A stretch of 64,000 nucleotides of DNA, from positions 186,001-250,000 of the forward strand of contig JADCRB010000038.1 in NCBI GenBank assembly GCA_021464245.1, written 5' to 3'. The notes beneath the pieces are model-generated. The model did no database searches. It was given only the letters and a program-made list of their open reading frames with translations, and was not told where the DNA came from. A program made the translations under genes and the position numbers. Source of the DNA: Carallia brachiata (lineage: Eukaryota > Streptophyta > Magnoliopsida > Malpighiales > Rhizophoraceae). Shown here one piece after another: positions 61,223-64,000 of the stretch. Within the stretch, counting starts at the first letter, position 1, and each line of letters opens with the position of its first letter.

Positions 61223-61703
61223 GGATGTGTTTGTTTGAGAGAAATTCAATTCTTAAATTTGATTTTCACCACTTTTTAGTATTTGGGGTTAGAAATTTGA
61301 AAGATTTTAGAAAATCAAATGTTGGGCCATTGGACGAAAATTGCATGTATTTATGAAAAACTACGTCCGCTCAAATTGAGCGGACGTCATTTTCCGTGGA
61401 AAAACGTGAGGAACACTGTTTTGATACTGTGCTGATACTGTTTACACAATAAAAAATAATAAAATAATAATATTTTTACTGTTTACACAGTGAAAAGTAA
61501 GAAAATAATAATATCTTCACTGTTTGTATAGTAAAAAATAATAAAATAATAATAAAATATTTCATTTTACATAATTTCACCAAATACAGAATAATATTTT
61601 CAGCACCACAGCCAAACACCGTAATTGAAAATAAAATTTCAAAATTTCATTGTTCAATAAATGATATTCAGAATTTCATTTTCGTCAGCAAACAAACGTA
61701 CCC
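61223..61703. mobile_element. PIF/Harbinger-like MITE, TAA TSD
   Basis: Ends GGATGTGTTTGTTTG and, on minus, GGGTACGTTTGTTTGC, flanked by TAA at 61220-61222 and 61704-61706. Contains a 25-bp palindrome (61363-61387) and three 41-bp tandem units (61437-61558). The TTTGTTTG ends and 3-bp TAA target fit Harbinger-type MITEs. Non-coding. Confidence 0.65.
61437..61558. repeat. three 41-bp tandem units inside the MITE
   Basis: The ACTGTTT motif recurs at 61437, 61478 and 61519 with AATAATAAAATAATAAT between. The copies differ at several bases. Confidence 0.8.
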
Positions 61704-61706
61704 TAA

Positions 61707-62700
61707 GCCACACTTCTCTATCTCCACTTTACTAATTATCTCTTATGATCAATAATTAAAATGTAAAAAAACTCCATCTCCACTTCACTAATTATCTCTT
61801 ATTATCAATGATTAAAATGTACAAAACAAGCCGAATCATTCCACGGGGCTTGGAAAATACAAAAACAAAAGACATGTGCTAAACAGGGGAGAAAAAGATT
61901 ATAGTAAACAGGACATTCCTCCAGCTCCAAGTATAGCCCACTGCCCTCAGTCCTCGCCAAGCTATCAATGCTTTCTCTCTTTTTTTTCAGAGTACTGATA
62001 AAATATCCTAACTCATAATATATATAAGAAAAAAAAAAATGATAAGAGGCCCGATTCAAATTCTTTACCTCTCATTAAACATACCAACATAAAAATTACA
62101 CAAGCTCATATTACTTAATTATTGTCATGGATTAAAAATTTGTTGGGTTTATTATCAATTGTACGTTATATAATTGTATAATATAAATTAACGTTTATTT
62201 TTTTTGTCAACAAAAAACCCTATTATTCATTTTAAAAGAAATAAGTGAGATTAGATGAAATTTAAATTTTCACTTACTAATTGAGATGTACTCTTTCACT
62301 GATTGAGCAAATGCTCAAATTAACATATATTTATTTGTGTATTGGACCGTAAATTATTTATTGAGCCTTAAATTTCAAATATTTGACTTTCAGCCACTTA
62401 ACCTCACTTCCCGGAACCAGAAAAAACTAATCAGTTCCACGTGTCACATAGACGATGAGTTGGAAAGATACTAAATTTTCTGGTTTAATATTTATGAATA
62501 TAATTTTTTTTCCGGTGGGTGGTGAAAAATCAAATGACATAAAAATGACAAAAATAAAAAAAAAGGCCGCCATTTCAAAAGCCCCTGCTTATATGTCGAA
62601 GGGTTTATTTATTTTATATTATTTTATTTTATATTTTGCACAATAGGTTTATTTCTTTCGAAAATATTTTTTTAATTCTTTTTGTTTAATTATTAGGCAT
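61707..62700. other. intergenic DNA, possible promoter of the next gene
   Basis: AT-rich with a duplicated CTCCATCTCCACTT/ACTAATTATCTCTTAT word at about 61715-61805. TATA-like sequence at about 62605-62640 precedes a GA-rich leader. Confidence 0.35.
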
Positions 62701-62744
62701 TTCTAGAGAGAGAGAGAGAGTTACATATTTAGAGAGAGAAAGGG

Positions 62745-63979
62745 TAACCCATAAGAGAAAAAAGAAAAAAACAAGGTTAATAACGGCGGTCTCGCCGATG
62801 CCATAGAGACAAAGAAAAAAGAAGCACAGAGGCTCGAAAGCATAAACCCCAGCGTCTCTTGTTTGAGGTTCGTGTCTCTCTCTCTCTCTCTATATATGTG
62901 TATGTATATATGTATGTATGTATGTAGAATGTGTATATTATGTGTGTATGAATGGCGTATGTATATGTATGTGCATGAATGTTTTGGATTTTTGGGCTTC
63001 TCATTCAGTGTTATTGTAATATCTATTTTCTGCTTGCAAGTCGAATTCATCTTGGATTGTGTTTTTGTTTAGTTGTTATTATTTTCTTTTTCATATCTCC
63101 GTTGCGGGGTTTTTGTTTTGCGAGTGTGGATTCCGTTCCTTTGAAATTTTTGTTATAAGAAATGTAGCAGTGTTGAAGCTTGAATCAGCTTGTTGATTGT
63201 TTAAGATGGGTTTTGAATTTTATTTGTGATTGAGGTCTGGTTTGTGGGCTGCGATCACTGCTGATGTGGTGGGGTGGGAATGTGTGTATGGTCTGAAGAA
63301 TGTATGGCACTTAAATGGTCTGAAATTTTGAGACTAAATTTTAGTGTTTATTCAAACTACAGGCAGCCAGGAGAGGTTAACAAACTTTGGCATGACGTGT
63401 GGGAGATGGCTTTATCGAATATAGAAACTGGCTGGGCTTAGTGTCAAGATTTAGAGTTGAAGAGCCTTTGTTAATAAATGTTTAAGGAACAGAATGATGC
63501 CACCTTACCTGAGTATGTTTGCTACGAATATGATGTTAAGCAATGCGATTATGGTTCTGTTGGATGATCTACCAGTATATAACTCTGTTATCTCATGTGG
63601 GCCACACAGGATAGTACTGCTCATGTTGCCTATACTTGCAGTAAAACCATGAATGACTGAGTTTCCATTGCTGCTTGCTGCGCTGGACACTGAACCTGAG
63701 GAATGATTGAAGTATCTCAGACTTAGAGTTGGAATTTGTGTTGCTTGCTTTTAATTTTTGGTCCTTGCCGCTTAAGTGATTGAGTCATAGGAATAACATG
63801 CATATTCTGGCAATTTTATGTACATAGGTGGTTATGTGTGCACAATGTCCGAATGAACAACTTGAAATCTTTTGATTGTTTTTGCTTCCTGAATCTTGAT
63901 GCTCTTGTTCTAATGCTGTTATCTACATGGCAATGGGGCTTCAGTGCACTGTCGATGTAGCTCAAACTGGGAAGGTTGT
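62745..63979 (+). other. possible 5' part of a gene running off the window
   Basis: A purine-rich, GC-richer leader (62745-62867) ends in a GAG/GTTCGT donor followed by CT and TATG microsatellites and T-rich, intron-like DNA. Near the window end, an ATG at 63927 opens a short frame (MAMGLQCTVDVAQTG) up to a GTGAGT donor at 63980. Alternatively an acceptor CTTCAG at 63943 starts the exon. I do not recognise the product from so few residues. Confidence 0.3.
62874..62935. repeat. CT run and TATG-rich microsatellites
   Basis: A CT run at 62874-62891 is followed by TA and TATG repeats, in the putative first intron of the downstream gene. Confidence 0.75.
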
Positions 63980-64000
63980 GTGAGTTACCCTCCAGCATTT

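Noticed and set aside
62721..63050. Minus-strand ORFs of about 75-109 codons
   Set aside because: Their sequence is dictated by TATG and CT microsatellites (YIHIYI, RERERE-like) and has no domain content.

Overview
This is nuclear DNA from a flowering plant, most likely a eudicot. It is AT-rich, the genes carry spliceosomal introns, and all three confident proteins belong to plant families, one with a microRNA396 target site. No bacterial operons, CRISPR arrays, rRNA or canonical tRNA genes are visible. I found no previously undescribed system. The window holds three well-supported genes, a few weak candidates, and many mobile-element remnants whose boundaries can often be read to the base.

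Layout: 1-7 kb is AT-rich intergenic DNA with a weak AGP-like ORF near 4.8 kb and two MITE-like repeats. 7.9-18.8 kb (minus) is a complete 13-exon GTG1/GTG2/COLD1-type membrane protein gene. Its exons sum to 468 residues only if three single-base contractions in the last exons are corrected. 19.9-29.4 kb is a transposon cluster: a solo LTR, a degenerate LTR-like repeat, a 1.3-kb hAT-like element, a foldback MULE-like element, a truncated LINE tail and a 3.2-kb dead LINE carrying a nested MITE. 31.4-32.2 kb holds a 126-bp tandem array and another MITE. 32.6-37.4 kb (minus) is a GROWTH-REGULATING FACTOR gene (QLQ and WRC domains, miR396 site). 38.5-39.2 kb is a CCGG-rich hAT-type MITE. 39-55 kb is mostly intergenic, with LINE RNase H remnants, a 1-kb element and SINE-like pieces. 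55.2-56.8 kb (plus) is an intact CDI-type nucleotide-sugar transferase gene with a leader intron. 58-62 kb has a 56-base G run, two related SINE-like copies and a Harbinger-like MITE. The last 1.3 kb looks like the start of another plus-strand gene running off the window.

The three genes are not known to act together: one is an endomembrane/plasma-membrane channel or receptor-like protein, one a growth transcription factor, and one a glycosyltransferase needed for pollen tube growth in Arabidopsis. Their proximity appears to be ordinary gene order. Exon coordinates were read by hand from splice consensus and family similarity recalled from memory, with no alignment run.
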